A stretch of 64,000 nt of DNA from assembly GCF_019703515.2 (NCBI RefSeq), contig NC_059347.1, positions 27,166,001 through 27,230,000 of the forward strand, read 5' to 3'. The DNA is from Myxocyprinus asiaticus. Taxonomy: Eukaryota; Chordata; Actinopteri; Cypriniformes; Catostomidae. Made by a program: the position numbers and the translations under genes. Below the pieces are notes generated by a model. That model saw only the letters and a list, made by a program, of their open reading frames with translations. It was not told where the DNA came from and did not search any database. How positions within the stretch are numbered: the stretch's first letter is position 1; every line of letters begins with the position of its first letter. Positions 35,517 to 46,854 of the stretch are shown in pieces.

Positions 35517-36436
35517 AGGGATAGTTCACACAAAAATGAAAATTCTCTCATTATTTACTTACCCTCATGATATCCCAGGTGTGTCTGACTTTCTTTCTTC
35601 ACCAGGAAACATTTTTAAAAAAAAAAGGAAAAATATCTCAGCTCAGAAGGTCCTTAAAATGCAAGTGGATGGTGATTCGACTTTTGAAGCTCCAAAAATC
35701 ACAGACAGTCAGCATAAACATCACTGATATGACTCCAGCGGTTAAATTAATGTCTTCTAAAGTGAAACAGTTGCTTTTGGTGCAAAAAATATAAATATTT
35801 AAGTACTTTTTAACTCTAAATCATCGCATCCGGTAAACTTCACAAGAGGGTGGAGATCACGTGGTCTCTTGTGTGACGTATTCGCTTTGCCATGTTACGG
35901 ATGTAATCTCACATTCTCCTCTCAGTTGAGACATACAGGATAAGCATGCAAGCACACCATTATGAGTAAAGAAACCGATAAATAAAGATCTAAACCAAAA
36001 CCAACCAAGCTACTGTACAGAATTCCTCCTCTTCACTTGTGAACAGTGCTGCTCTTCCATGTGTGTTGCACATGCCTCAGTTCTCACGTGTCTCACATGC
36101 CAACGCGATTACAGTACACATGCATACTGCTGCTAACCGTAAGCAATGATTTAGGGTTAAAAAAAGTACTTACATATTGATCTTTTTCACACCAAAATAA
36201 TCGTGTCACTTTATAAGACATTAACAGCTGGACTCGTTGACAGTATGGATGACGTTTATGCTGACTATCTGTGATTTTTGGACTGTCCATCCACTTGCAT
36301 TTTAAGGACCTACTGAGCTAAGATATTTTTCTAATTTTCTTCAAATGTGTTCTGGTGAAGAAAGTCATACACACCTGGGATATCATGAGGGTGAGTAAAT
36401 AATGAGAGAATTTTAATTTTTGGGTGAAGTATCCCT
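35517..36436. mobile_element. Non-autonomous element with AGGGATAGTTCAC termini and long inverted arms, copy B
   Basis: A 920-bp element with TTAA on both sides (35,513-35,516 and 36,437-36,440). The arms are long imperfect inverted repeats: 'cccaggtgtgtctgactttc' at the left answers 'agtcatacacacctgggata' at the right, and 'aaaatcacagacagtcagca' answers 'gctgactatctgtgattttt'. The interior lacks a transposase. The family is, from memory, extremely common in cyprinids. TTAA flanks suggest a piggyBac-like target, but TTAA may be partly terminus sequence. Confidence 0.75.
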
Positions 36437-36762
36437 TTAAATCTGACCATGACACAGTGATTGTAAAGCTTGCAGATGTAACATAGCCCCTAAGACAATG
36501 CAGGTTTGCAGGTGTTCCCCGGGTTGGTGCTTATGTTTATAAACAACATCATTGTTTAGAGGAGTTAGCAAGATGCAGACAGAAACATGCCTGCAATTAT
36601 GTTTCCAAACAATGTCTGAATCTGAGCTAACCTGGTGCTTGGCCATCTGTTATTCATGTACACATGCTCTCATCAAATGGACCGAGCCATCCCATTTTCT
36701 CATACAAAAAGCTGTGAATTACTTTGCTGGATGATTCTATTTAAGTCAGCACCAGACATGAC

Positions 36763-37596
36763 CAGGGTCGGGGAGTACCGGAATACATGTAACAGGATTA
36801 CGTATTTAAAATACAAAATATAAGTAACTGTATTCCACTACAGTTACAATTTAAATCATTAGTAATCAGAATACAGTTAGTATTTTCATTACTGAAAAGA
36901 TTACTTTGCATTTTATTGTCATTTGTTTCATTTAATATTTAATCCTTTCAGATGGAAAACATTTATACATATAAATGATGTGATCCAAAGTGCATTTGAA
37001 CAGCGGTGAAACACTTTCTTATAATGTGTTACATTCATACAAGCAGACAGAGAAGTAAGTTTGAAGTAAGTTTGGAGCAAAAGAAATAGAAATAAACCTT
37101 GTGTAAACTGTCAGCTTTACGCTAAGCTAAAACACAATTTCTAGCCATTTTACATGCACGTTACCAGGCATGATCATATTTTTTTATCAAGAAAATTCAT
37201 GTTGGATCATAATTTCCTCAATTCTAGTAAGACCTTTGATATTAGGGCAAAAATTGTGTTCTTGATAATAATTTTTGCATTGTTTTCCTGTAAAAATATC
37301 TAAAAATCCTTAAAAGATCAATTTGATTTATCTTGTTTTAGAAACAACACTGCATAAGATATTTAGGTTTTTCAGAGAATGTATTTTTAATGTGTATTTT
37401 GTGTTACTGTACTGGCAGAATTTTTATAGTCAAAACAAGTGAAAAAATCTACCAGTGCTGAAGAAGTAATCCAAAGTATTTAGAATACGTTACTGACCTT
37501 GAGTAATCTAACGGAATACGCTACAAATTACATTTTACAGCATGGATTCTGTAATCTGTAGTGGAATACATTTCAAAAGTAAACCTCCCAACCCTG
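36763..37596. mobile_element. hAT-like non-autonomous element, CAGGGTYGGG termini
   Basis: Left CAGGGTCGGGGAGTACCGGA and right CCTCCCAACCCTG are imperfect inverted termini. Internal matches include 'ggaatacatgtaacag' against 'ctgtagtggaatacatttc'. The 8-bp flanks gacatgac and gagtgttt do not match, so the target duplication has decayed or the boundary is off. No transposase frame. Confidence 0.6.
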
Positions 37597-37876
37597 GAGT
37601 GTTTTTATGACAGAGTGTTTTATTGTCATTGGCATAGAAAGCTAATTTGAATCCAATTAGTTTATGTGGATTTAAAGCTTCAACACACCCTTTATTTTCC
37701 TAATCACCACCATGACTCAAGTGACTGCACATTGCAACAGTATGAGGGGATGTATTGGTGAATGTCTTTCCTCCCAACCGTCTCAAGGGGTTTGAAACAT
37801 AAAATAGGTTTTTTATTGTATCGACATGAAATACATCGATTTCAATGATTATGACAACAAACAAATAAAAGCTGTA

Positions 37877-38677
37877 CACTGTAAAAAAAACAAAAAAAAC
37901 TGGCAGCTGTGGTTGCCAGAATAATTATGTTAAAATGTAAACAACTTTACAGAACAACTTTTAACAACAGAACAACAGTTTAAAACTATTGTTTAACAGT
38001 ATATTTTACATGCAATACCGTTGTTTATATTATTAAATGATAAACTTAATTTATTAACCTTCTGAAACTGTAAAAATCTGCTTTTCACTTTATAATGTAT
38101 TGTTAATCACCGTAGTAATTACAAAAGGACACATGATGACATGAAGTTCATCAATAGTGCTCCCTTCCAGGAGCAATGGCCATTAAACCTGTAGAGACAG
38201 TGCTCAGAGTCACTCACACAAACACAAAACACCATGTGAAATTAAAATTATGCAATAAACATTAACTAAACTACATCAAATATAACACAGAACACAACAA
38301 AGTACATAACTGATATTAAAAATTTGAAGAAACATAACTATTCCCATAAAATATAATGAAATGTAATGGGTCATGCAGGGAATTCTGGGAACGCCCGATT
38401 ACTGTTTTTTACTGTAATTTTAACAATAAATATCTTGTTAAACATAATATAAATTTTAACAATTAATTATATGGGAAAATCATACTTTATACATCTAAAC
38501 AAATTAATTTTTACAACATTTTACCATAAAACTACAGTACATGTATTGTCTTTTTAAAAATATGTAAAAATGTTAACGTATATTTTACGGTAACTACTCA
38601 TTAACCAATTTTTTTTTTTTTTACTGTAGCATTTTTACAGTCTTTTACAGTTAAAATTACTTACATTTTTTACAGTG
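37877..38677. mobile_element. MITE with CACTGTAAAAAA termini and TA flanks
   Basis: CACTGTAAAAAA (37,877) and TTTTTTACAGTG (ending 38,677) are perfect 12-bp inverted termini, each flanked by TA, as for Tc1/mariner-type insertion. The 0.8-kb interior is AT-rich with 'ggcagctgtggttgccagaa' near the left end and no transposase. Confidence 0.65.
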
Positions 38678-39432
38678 TACTGTTTATAGCAAAAGACCTC
38701 CTGGTGTGGTACTAATAATCATGGTTTTAAACATTGACTCATAAGGTCATTTTTGGTGCAGTGGATATAAATCTTTCACTCTGATATTGTAAAGTGTGCA
38801 GTTTTCTTTCAAAAGGAAGTTTGGCTGCCACTAGCAGCTGAGCGGCACATGTTGGACCCCCTACCTTTCAAAGGGCCTCTTACTGTTATAGATTTTTGAG
38901 GAGAGGAATATTTTATAATATACTTAAATATACAAATATGTATTATCATCTTTTTTAAATTAAACACTCACTATTAAGTGCATATTTGTACTTCTGTAAA
39001 TCAATGTTAATATCCTTAAGAGAACATGAGGGCTTTTCCTTATAGATTTCAGTAGAATGTCTTTGATCAAAATGATAGCCATGCTTTGAGAGCTGTTTTG
39101 CAGGTGAGAATATTTTAAGGTTTGTCAGTTTTCTATAATGAGCTCTAAGATATAAATCACTGACTACCGTATTCAAACCAACCTAGTACTAAGGAATGTT
39201 GACGTCCCTATGTGATTGATCAAATTTTTAATCAGACTCTGGTAACCATTTCATTCAGTGATAAATATTGTCTGGATATAGAGTGCCTGTACAGAGGTAA
39301 GGAAATATTTGTATGTATTTATGTAATGTATTTTAAATTTAACCCCAATTAATTTTTTTAAATTGTAAGAAAAAAATCTGGTTTAGTTTAATCATAAAGC
39401 TGAATGTGAATACTGAATATTTGTATGGATTA
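38678..39432. other. No gene seen
   Basis: Unassigned AT-rich DNA before the solo LTR. Confidence 0.4.
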
Positions 39433-39769
39433 TGTCATGTATTCCCCATGTTTGCATTGACTTATGTTGAAATTCTTGTTTAGTTCCCATGTTCCTGTTT
39501 CCTGTTAGTTTTTGTAGTCCTTTGTAGTTTCATTTTATGATTGGTTTTCCCCTGATTGTTTCCACAGGTTTTCCTTGTTCCCTTGTTTGCCCCTGTGTAT
39601 TTAAGCCCTTGTTTTTCCTTGTTTCCTCTGTCAGTCTTTGCATGTATTATGCCTTACTCTGTACGTTTGTTCCCCGTGTTTTGTTTCTTTATGTTCTAAG
39701 TTATCTGGTTTTCTTTTGTTTATTAAAGACGCTGCATTTAGGTCCTCCATTCTCTCCTGACTCGTTACA
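39433..39769 (+). mobile_element. Solo LTR, Ty3/gypsy-like
   Basis: Begins TGTCATGTATTCCCCATG and ends CTCGTTACA, with TG...CA ends. TATTTAAG (39,599-39,606) is in TATA position and ATTAAA (39,722-39,727) in poly(A)-signal position, and the U3 is rich in 'gttcctgttt' and 'ccttgttccc'. No internal retrotransposon sequence adjoins it: the right neighbour is a truncated DIRS. The flanking bases differ (gatta against gaaag), so no target duplication is visible. Confidence 0.65.
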
Positions 39770-40704
39770 GAAAGACTGACTGTCCGAAATGGATCTAGCT
39801 GTGTGCTTTGTCCAGTTGAGCCACTGGCCAGGGCCCAGCCTAGTGCCTCCTGGTAGAGTGGGCTCATAACCCCGCAGGGGGTGGCACGTCCTGAGCCTGA
39901 TATGCCATTGCGCATCCATGGCATCCATGACCCAGTGGGCGATCCTCTGTTTGGAGACAACGCTTCCTTTCCGCTATCCACCAAAGCAGACAAAGAGCTG
40001 CTCTGAGCTTCTAAGGCTCTGCGTGCGATCCAAATAGATGTGTAAAGCTCGCACCGGACACAGCAACGCCAAGGCTGGGTCTGCCTCCTCCTGGGGCAGC
40101 ACTTGCAGGTTCACCACCTGATCCCTAAAAGGGGTCATGGGAACCTTGGACACATAGCCCGGTCAGGGTCTCAGGATCACGTGAGAGTAACCCGGACCGA
40201 ACTCCAGGCACGATTCGCTGACAGAGAATGCCTGCAGTTCCCCTACCCTTGCTCGGCTGACTCCAAGGGCTCAAAGGGAGCTCCCCGTAGACCCCAAAGG
40301 ACTACAAAGAGGTCCCATGGGATGAGGTGCAGTCTGGAGGGATTCAACCTCCTAGCACCTCTCAGGAACCTGATGATCAAGTCGTGCTTCCCCAAGTACT
40401 TACCATCTACTGCATTGTGATGAGCCGAAATAGCAGCTACATACACCTTCAAGGTGGAGGGGGACAGCCACCCCTCCAGCCTCTCCTGCAGGAAGAAAAG
40501 CACCGATCCAACTGCGCATCTCTGGGGGTCTTTGCATCGGGAAGAACACCACTTAGCGAACAGACGCCACTTCAAGGCATACAGGCGCCTCATAGAGGGA
40601 GCCCTAGCCTGAGTGATCATGTCTACCACCATGGGTAGTAGGCCACTTAGGTCTTCCACGTCCCGTCCAGGGGCCAAACGTGGAGATTCCAGAGGTCTGG
40701 TCAC
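39770..40704 (-). pseudogene. DIRS tyrosine recombinase, truncated
   Basis: The frame 40,704-40,243 carries the core-binding domain: 'RAPSMRRLYALKWRLFAKWC', then 'GWLSPSTLKVYVAAISAHHN' and 'KYLGKHDLIIRFLRGARRLN', the latter uninterrupted where copy 1 is frameshifted. The C-terminal frame (39,993 leftward) contains 'SPNRGSPTGSWMPWM' but ends against the LTR; no intact HxxR or tyrosine box is present. Confidence 0.78.
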
Positions 40705-40887
40705 AGGTGCCAGATGGTGACCCGTCCCTGAGATTGAAGGTCCTTCCTCAGGGGAATTCGTCGGGGGGGGGGGCTGTCGTGAGGAGCGTGAGATCCAAGA
40801 ACCACGTCTGGGTGGGCCAGTAGGTTGCTACTAGGACGACCTGCTCCTCGTCCTCACTGACCTTGCACAGGGTCTGTGCAAGTAGGC

Positions 40888-41496
40888 TCACTGGGGAAAT
40901 GAATATTTGCGTAGTCCAGGGGGCCAGCTGTGTGCCAGCGCATCTATACCAAGGGGTGCCTCAGTCAGGGCGTACCAAAGCGGGCAGTGGGAGGATTCCT
41001 GAGAAGCTAACAGGTCTACCTGTGCTTGACCGAATCGACTCCAAATCAGCTGGACCACCTGAGGGTGGAGTCTCCACTCTCCCCTGAGGGTAACCTGATG
41101 TGACAGCGCGTCCACTGCGGTGTTGAGGTCGCCCAGGATGTGAGTGGCTCGTAGCGACTTGAGGCGCTGCTGACTCCAGAGGAGGAGATGGCGGGCGAGT
41201 TCTGACATGCAACGGGAGCATAGACCGCCTTGACAGTTGATGTACGCTACCGATGCTGTGTTGTCCGTCCAGACCAACACGTGCTTGCCCTGGATCAATG
41301 GCCGGAACCGCCGCAGGGCGAGCAGTACTGCCAACAACTCTAGGCAGTTGATGTCCAGGAGCTGGCAGCTGTGTGCCTGTTGCATCCGGTGCCCCAGCCC
41401 GTCTTGGAGGCGTCTGTTGTAACCACGATGTGCCTGGAGACCTGCTCTAGGGGTACCCCTGCCCATAGAAATGCAAGGCCTTGCCTTCGAAGGCAA
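40888..41496 (-). pseudogene. DIRS RNase H domain
   Basis: A 202-codon frame with 'INCLELLAVLLALRRFRPLI', 'GKHVLVWTDNTASVAYINCQ' (catalytic-type Asp in TDNT), a second Asp in TAVDALSHQ and 'LIWSRFGQAQVDLLASQESS'. This domain removes the RNA strand of the RNA-DNA hybrid in retrotransposition. It is better preserved than in copy 1. Confidence 0.82.
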
Positions 41497-42334
41497 ACCG
41501 CAGGAAGGGTCTGTGTTGAGGTAAGACCAAGACGTGAATCTTGATGCCGGACGCTCGTTAGAGTGCGTTTTTGCATCAGCATCTTGGACGGGAGTCTGTT
41601 CAAAGCCTGGTTCAGTACTTGCAGGTCCAGGATTGGTCGCAACCCACCGCCTTTCTTCGGTACGATAAAGTATGGGCTGTAGAACCCTTTCTTCATCTCA
41701 GCTGGAGGGACAGGCCCTTGCGCAGAAGGGTAGCGATTTCCGCATGCAAGGTAGCAGCGTTCTCGCCCTTCACCGAGGTGAAGCAGACGCCGCTGAACCT
41801 GGGCGGGCGCCTGGCAAACTGAATCGCGTAGCCGAGTCGGACGGTCCGGGTCAGCCATCGCGAGGGGTTGGAAAGTGCGAGCCATGCGCCCAAACTCCAG
41901 GCGAGGGGGACCAAGGGAATGATCACATCAGACGTACTGGTGGGTGGGGCCTCGTGGCGTGGCGGAGCTCGAGGTGTCACATCGAGGGGACTCGAGCCCC
42001 GTGGCCGTGCTGAGCCCAGGGACATCGAAGCACTTACCTGGCTCCTGCTGCCCACCATAAGATTGGCTGAGGAGGGGGGAGGAGGAATCTCGTCCCTATA
42101 GTCCACTGGAACCAATCCCGTGTGGGCATGTTTGTGCCACAGCTGGGTGCACAGGGGCGGGGGTTCCGCCGCTGGAGCACCATACCTGCCAAAATGGGAT
42201 GGTGGATGGTGTCGTGATGACGGCCATGCGCACCGGATATGTGACCCAGGAGATGAGGGAACCATTCTTTTGTCAGGCTTTTCAGTGCCGCAGCCTCCTG
42301 GGCATGCGGCGACAAAAGATTCTCCTCCCGGCAA
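41340..42334 (-). pseudogene. DIRS pol N-terminus and reverse-transcriptase fingers, palm deleted
   Basis: The frame 42,334-41,693 carries the leader with 'NPSRWLTRTVRLGYAIQFAR' and 'GVCFTSVKGENAATLHAEIA'. After a frame change near 41,700, frame 41,885-41,340 has the fingers ('GFYSPYFIVPKKGGGLRPIL', residues about 67-86, then DLQVLNQALNRLP). It then passes from SVRHQDS directly to 'QGLAFLWAGVPLEQVSRHIV' and 'VTTDASKTGWGTGC', which belong near the RNase H junction. The palm with its YxDD catalytic motif is missing, so the enzyme is dead. Confidence 0.82.
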
Positions 42335-42397
42335 TCTACCGGGGGATGGAGTGGTCTGTCGACCAGCCCCAGAGAAGTGGGTCTTCTCGCCCCTGGG

Positions 42398-43189
42398 TCA
42401 CCCGTCTCGGGGGCGCTTCGAAGCCTTCCTCTGGTTCTTAGCGACCGGCCACGAGATGGGTGGCATCTGCTTCCTGTGGAGGGCTCTACTTCTTGCGGAG
42501 GGCGGAGCCGGTGTTGTTGCTGCAGGAGGATGCCCTTGGCGACGAGCAGACAGGGTGTGGGGTCTTAAGCCACGCCGGGGAAGGATATGTTGTAAGGCTT
42601 CCATCTGCTTCTTCACCACCGAAAACTGCTGGGCAAAGTCCTCAATGGCGTCGCCAAACAGGCCAACCTGAGAAATGGGGGGATCAAGGAACCGTGCCTT
42701 GTCCACCTCTCCCATCTCGACCAAGTTGAGCCAAAGGTGGCGCTCCTGGACCACCAGGGTGGACATCGCCTGCCCAAGAGACCGTGCAGTTCCTGCATCA
42801 ATCCCAGCTCAGAACTACCCTCGTGAAGTTCTTTTAGCGCCTTGGCTTGGTGTACTTGCAGGAGAGCCATGGTGTTCAGGGCAGAGGCGGCTTGTTCTGC
42901 AGCACTGCAGGCCACAGTCGTCAGGGACGACGTAAACCTACAGGCCCTGGAAGGGAGCTTCAGGCACCCACGCCAGGTGGCTGCGGTCTGCGGACACAAG
43001 TGATTTTCTTACGAAAGCAAGCCGCGACCGCATCGTTGCCATGGTCATGTTCTCGCAATAAGGACATGACTCATTCACAAACGATGTCTCCACGTGGGCA
43101 GTGCCCAGACAAGTAAGACAGCGATCGTAGCCGTCAGAAGCGGAGAGATAACGACCGCAACCAGGAATAACACACAAATGGAAAGGCAT
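42398..43189 (-). pseudogene. DIRS gag-like gene, fragmented
   Basis: The frame 43,189-42,938 begins MPFHLCVIPGCGRYLSASDG, the same Cys-rich head as copy 1, but after RSRLAFVRK it jumps to unrelated sequence, indicating an internal deletion near 43,010. The frames 42,999-42,613 and 42,766-42,398 carry 'ALLQVHQAKALKELHEGSSE' and 'VGLFGDAIEDFAQQFSVVKK', conserved with copy 1 but split by a frameshift near 42,780. Confidence 0.75.
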
Positions 43190-43429
43190 CTTTAAAAAGA
43201 TGTTCTGTGTGTGTGCTGCACTTTTTGTGAATGAAAATATACTCTTTTAGAATATACTCTCTTATTTTCGCTCTGCCGACGCGCCCAGGGGCGTTCTCTG
43301 CACTCCACGGGTGCAGAGGGAGAGAAGCCGCTGAAATGCGCCAAAAATCCAGCAGTTTTGAGGTGTGTCTTTGGAGGGAATTTAATTCAGTGCACTGAAT
43401 ACAACCACTCGGCTCCGAAGAGAAAATCT

Positions 43430-43598
43430 GAATGAGTGGTTGCATACCAGCTCCTTTTATACCCGTATGTCAGGGGGAGTGGCATGCAACCACTCGCCAA
43501 TTCTCTTTGGCCTTTTTTCAAAAAAGCAGAGGAGTTTGGGGCTCCCAAGAGTGACCCCTAGTGTCACTACATCGACACAACGTCGAGTGAGTGACAGA
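43430..43598. repeat. DIRS copy 2, 5' inverted terminal repeat
   Basis: Matches 31,730-31,895 of copy 1: 'gaatgagtggttgc', 'ctccttttatacccg' (TATA box on the minus strand) and 'gacccctagtgtcactacat'. The outermost bases 'gacacaacgtcgagtgagtg' follow. Confidence 0.88.
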
Positions 43599-43664
43599 TA
43601 GGGAACTGTCTTGTCTAATGCTCTAATTTCATATGCAACATCTTAACTAATACAGAGATATATG

Positions 43665-45226
43665 CAGAGGTGGGTAGTAATGCGCTACATTTACTCTGAG
43701 TACTTGAGTTTTGCTTGAGTAACTTTTTGGGGAAAAATACTTTTAGAGTAGGTTTAAAAGTGGGTACTTCTTACTCTCACTCAAGTAAATTTCTAATGAA
43801 TTATTTTTACTTGTAATTCTTTACAATAGGAGGCATTCCTGTCGTTACATTACTGGGTTTAATTTTAATTAATGCGTAATATATTGAGAGATTATTGAAT
43901 GGGACTTTTACGAGAGCGGAAGTTCACACAGAGGCGCGCGCTGGGTTGCTGTCATACACTGTCACTCATGTCATCAATGCTGCAGCATCAAACTCTTCAA
44001 AGTGAAACACTTTCTTCGCTCTCGCTCCGCACAGTGAAAAAAGAATAGTTTCGTCATACAATGCCTTCATTTAACACCAAGACAAGTGGACATTTCAAGA
44101 TTAAAATCACAGCTTCAATTTAAGGCAGCATGCTGAGTTTTGGTTCTAATCCTAACGCGGGCTTTTCTGTGTAATGTGATGGTCATTTTCAGGGTGATTC
44201 TGTAACTGGGCTCTTATGACACCAGTTTTTAAGTGTACATTTTTAAATCAGTGCAGCAGTTTATCAGTGTGCTTTGTCCCACGTCCCACATGTCATGAGC
44301 AGTATTTACGCATTTACCACGCACCTTCGCGGGGGTACTGGAAACTATTGCAGCTACTTAAGGCGGATTAACTGTATAAATCCATGTAAACATCCAAGTT
44401 AACAGTAAATAAATGCCTTGGCTCTGCTGTTCGCGTGATTGACAACTGGAGCACGAACACACAGCATTTCTGCACGTGCACAGCGAGACGCGAGGGGTGC
44501 GCGCGTGAGAGATGTGCGGGCTCGAGTTGATCGTATGGCGAAGAGAGTGGCTGTGTCCGAAATCGATCACTCATTCACTATTTCCTATATAGTGAATGGC
44601 AGTTAGTGCACTATATCTCAGCAGTGAATGAAATGGGTGAATTAGGACGCTGACTGTACACCGAGTGTAGGAGCTCTTGGGCTGTCACAGAAACAACATC
44701 ACATATGAACTTTTAAAATATTTGGGCCTTACTTGTTATTCTTATTAAATTAATTAATACAATAAATCTTCATTCTGTTTGCATAATCTGCATTATGTGG
44801 AACACAAAATATGTTAGACAGAATGTTAGGGACTGACAGTCTCGCTCACCATTCAATTTCAACATATAGAGGGGACAAAAATTCACTGAAGGTAAATAGT
44901 GACTCAGGCAAACATTCTGTCTAATATTTTTAAAGAAAGTCATACGGGCTTGGAACAACATCATGGTGAATGATGACAGAATTCCCATTAATAATAATAA
45001 TAATTCTGTTGTACATGCTCAGTGTGTCTTATGTAATGGAATATACGTCTATTATGTAATTTGTGAAAGTAACGAGTTACTCACTACTTGGATACTACTG
45101 GATACTTGCTTACTCTTACTCAAGTAATTATTTATGTTAGTACTTTTACTTATACTTGAGTAATTATTTTTTAAAGTAATTGTACTTTTACTTGAGTACA
45201 CTTTTTGGCTACTCTACCCACCTCTG
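43665..45226. mobile_element. hAT-like non-autonomous element with 8-bp target duplication
   Basis: Termini CAGAGGTGGGTAGTA and TACCCACCTCTG are inverted repeats with subterminal 'tacttgagt/actcaagta' motifs at both ends. The flanks GATATATG (43,657-43,664) and GATATGTG (45,227-45,234) agree at 7 of 8. The 1.56-kb interior has no transposase but contains a CpG-rich patch at 44,290-44,560. It also holds a fragment of the AGGGATAGTTCAC family at about 44,815-44,995. Confidence 0.75.
44815..44995. repeat. Nested fragment of the AGGGATAGTTCAC family
   Basis: 'ttagggactgacagtctcgc' resembles 'gactgagactgtcagtccct' of the 32.4-kb element in inverse sense. 'gaaagtcatacgggcttgga' and 'gaatgatgacagaattc' resemble the arm ends of the family. 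Outer terminus missing. Confidence 0.55.
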
Positions 45227-45599
45227 GATATGTGTGTGCTTGACAAATATATAAATATGATGTAGATATGCATGATGCGTTATATTTCTGAGGTCATAAC
45301 ACTTCCAAAGAAGACAGCTATTATCTCATTCCTGCACATCAAAGTAAAGGTATGTAGCTGTCTCGTAGAAGACAGGTTCAGGAGATATATCTGATGACTT
45401 GAATGTCCAAACTGACATGAGGGGCATCACCTCTTGGTCTCTTAGGTTCCCACTGAAGTCTTTCATGTTGCTGTGTAAAAGACACACATCTTGTGAAATT
45501 TACTTAAAGGAAGAGTCAAGTGTGTGTGTGTGGGGGGGGGGGGGGGGCAGGTTTAAGTGGTTTACGAGGACTTTTTTTTTAGGTTACAAACTGGTAATT
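45227..45599. other. No gene seen; G run
   Basis: A G run at 45,532-45,547 follows a short GT run. No other feature is recognised. Confidence 0.4.
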
Positions 45600-45838
45600 A
45601 CAAGGGTATTATGCTATAAATGTGGTTTATGAGGACATTTCTAGTGTCCCCATAATTTAAATCTCTTAAAAAACATATTAAACGATGTTTTATTGAAAAT
45701 GTAAAAATGCAGAAAGTGTTCTGTGAGGGTTAGGTTTAGGGGTAGGGTTAGGGTTAGGGGATAGAATCTATATTCATACAGTATAAAAATCATTATGTCT
45801 ATGGAGAGTCCTCATAAGGATAGCTGCACCAACATTTG
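45600..45838 (+). repeat. GT-microsatellite-associated repeat, copy A
   Basis: Contains 'gtttatgaggacatttctag', 'ctgtgagggttaggtttagg', a TTAGGG-like run at 45,727-45,760, and 'atgtctatggagagtcctca', directly before a long (TG)n. The same blocks occur inverted at 52,590-52,725, again beside a (CA)n run. Confidence 0.7.
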
Positions 45839-45916
<78 letters not shown>

Positions 45917-45924
45917 TGAGTGTG

Positions 45925-45960
<36 letters not shown>
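45839..45960 (+). repeat. Long (TG)n microsatellite
   Basis: About 120 bp of nearly pure TG, interrupted only by several GA substitutions at 45,914-45,932. Translated frames of Val-Cys repeats through it are artefacts. Confidence 0.95.
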
Positions 45961-45965
<5 letters not shown>

Positions 45966-46184
45966 GTTGATGATTCCAGAACTGGATACTAAAGACTTTA
46001 GAGAAATTGTTATTTGGAGATCCTGTAGTTTGGCTATAAAATGTGTAAGAAAAATAATAATGTATTATTATTTATCATACTGGATTTTCTCAATATATAT
46101 TTAATTTCTAAATTAAAATAATGTAATGTAATTTAATAAAAGTTAGTTAGGCAGTTAGTTAATTAATAAGTTAGTTAGTTAGAT

Positions 46185-46530
46185 CTCACAGTAAATCATA
46201 AACATTAGATGGATTTTTCTTTAGCTAAAATCGGTCTGTGCTTACCGAAATTCGAAACACTGCCCCCAGTGGCCAAAGGGGTATGTGTCGTTGGGCATAT
46301 GGGCATGTGTGAGCTCCATTTTCCAGGTGTAATGTCCATGGAGGGGCACCTAAAGTAAGTTGTGAAGCAAGTTGTTTTTAGCTGTACAGGCTGTAATACA
46401 GTCAAGATAAATTCATATTTTATAAACTGTACCCCCAACCCAAACCCCAAACCAACCTAACCATCAGTAGAGTAACAATGTAATGTTACTGGGAAAAATA
46501 CAACCTCAGAATCAGTTTAAGAATAGGTTT
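46185..46530 (+). repeat. Dispersed repeat, copy B (first copy at 18.5 kb)
   Basis: 'tctttagctaaaatcggtct', 'ctgcccccagtggcc', 'tgaagcaagttgtttttagc' and 'cctaaccatcagta' occur in the order seen at 18,520-18,862. Family unnamed by me. Confidence 0.75.
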
Positions 46531-46854
46531 AATATGGCCAATCATAGGGTACCAGAGCTCTCGGAAACAACATGCCGACTTTATGTGTGATCATGTTGTA
46601 CATTTAGTCATGCTCAAGAGAGAAAGAGAGTTCATCCCTGCACATTGCCAGAGATGATGGGGTGGTGGAGGCAGGGGTCTGCAGAGAACGATGGTGGAGG
46701 AATATGCCACCTGGATAGAGGGTGAAACCTGATATGTTCACAGATCTTTCTCTTAGTCTGATATGGTATGGATCAGTTTAGTAACAGGTCCTTCTATATT
46801 CTCTTTTCTCTGTAAGGCAGGTCTAAGTCTTAAATCTAAATCTGTATATGTGTG

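Larger units (their letters stand above)
39770..43605 (-). mobile_element. DIRS retrotransposon, copy 2 (3'-truncated, internally deleted)
   Basis: The minus-strand element starts with a 5' inverted repeat at about 43,598-43,430, homologous to copy 1. It then runs through gag fragments, pol with reverse-transcriptase fingers, RNase H and recombinase core. It stops at 39,770 inside the recombinase C-terminal part, directly against the solo LTR. The 3' inverted repeat and internal complementary region are absent. Homology to copy 1 is clear throughout, but deletion points differ, so the two copies decayed separately. Confidence 0.88.

Noticed and set aside
45727..45760. TTAGGG-like run suggesting an interstitial telomere
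   Set aside because: The repeat is short, irregular and part of a dispersed element whose inverted copy is at 52.66 kb; it is not a perfect TTAGGG array.
45795..45992. Open frame of Val-Cys repeats
   Set aside because: It is translation of a (TG)n microsatellite; the same applies to frames at 24,185-24,472 and 52,256-52,588.
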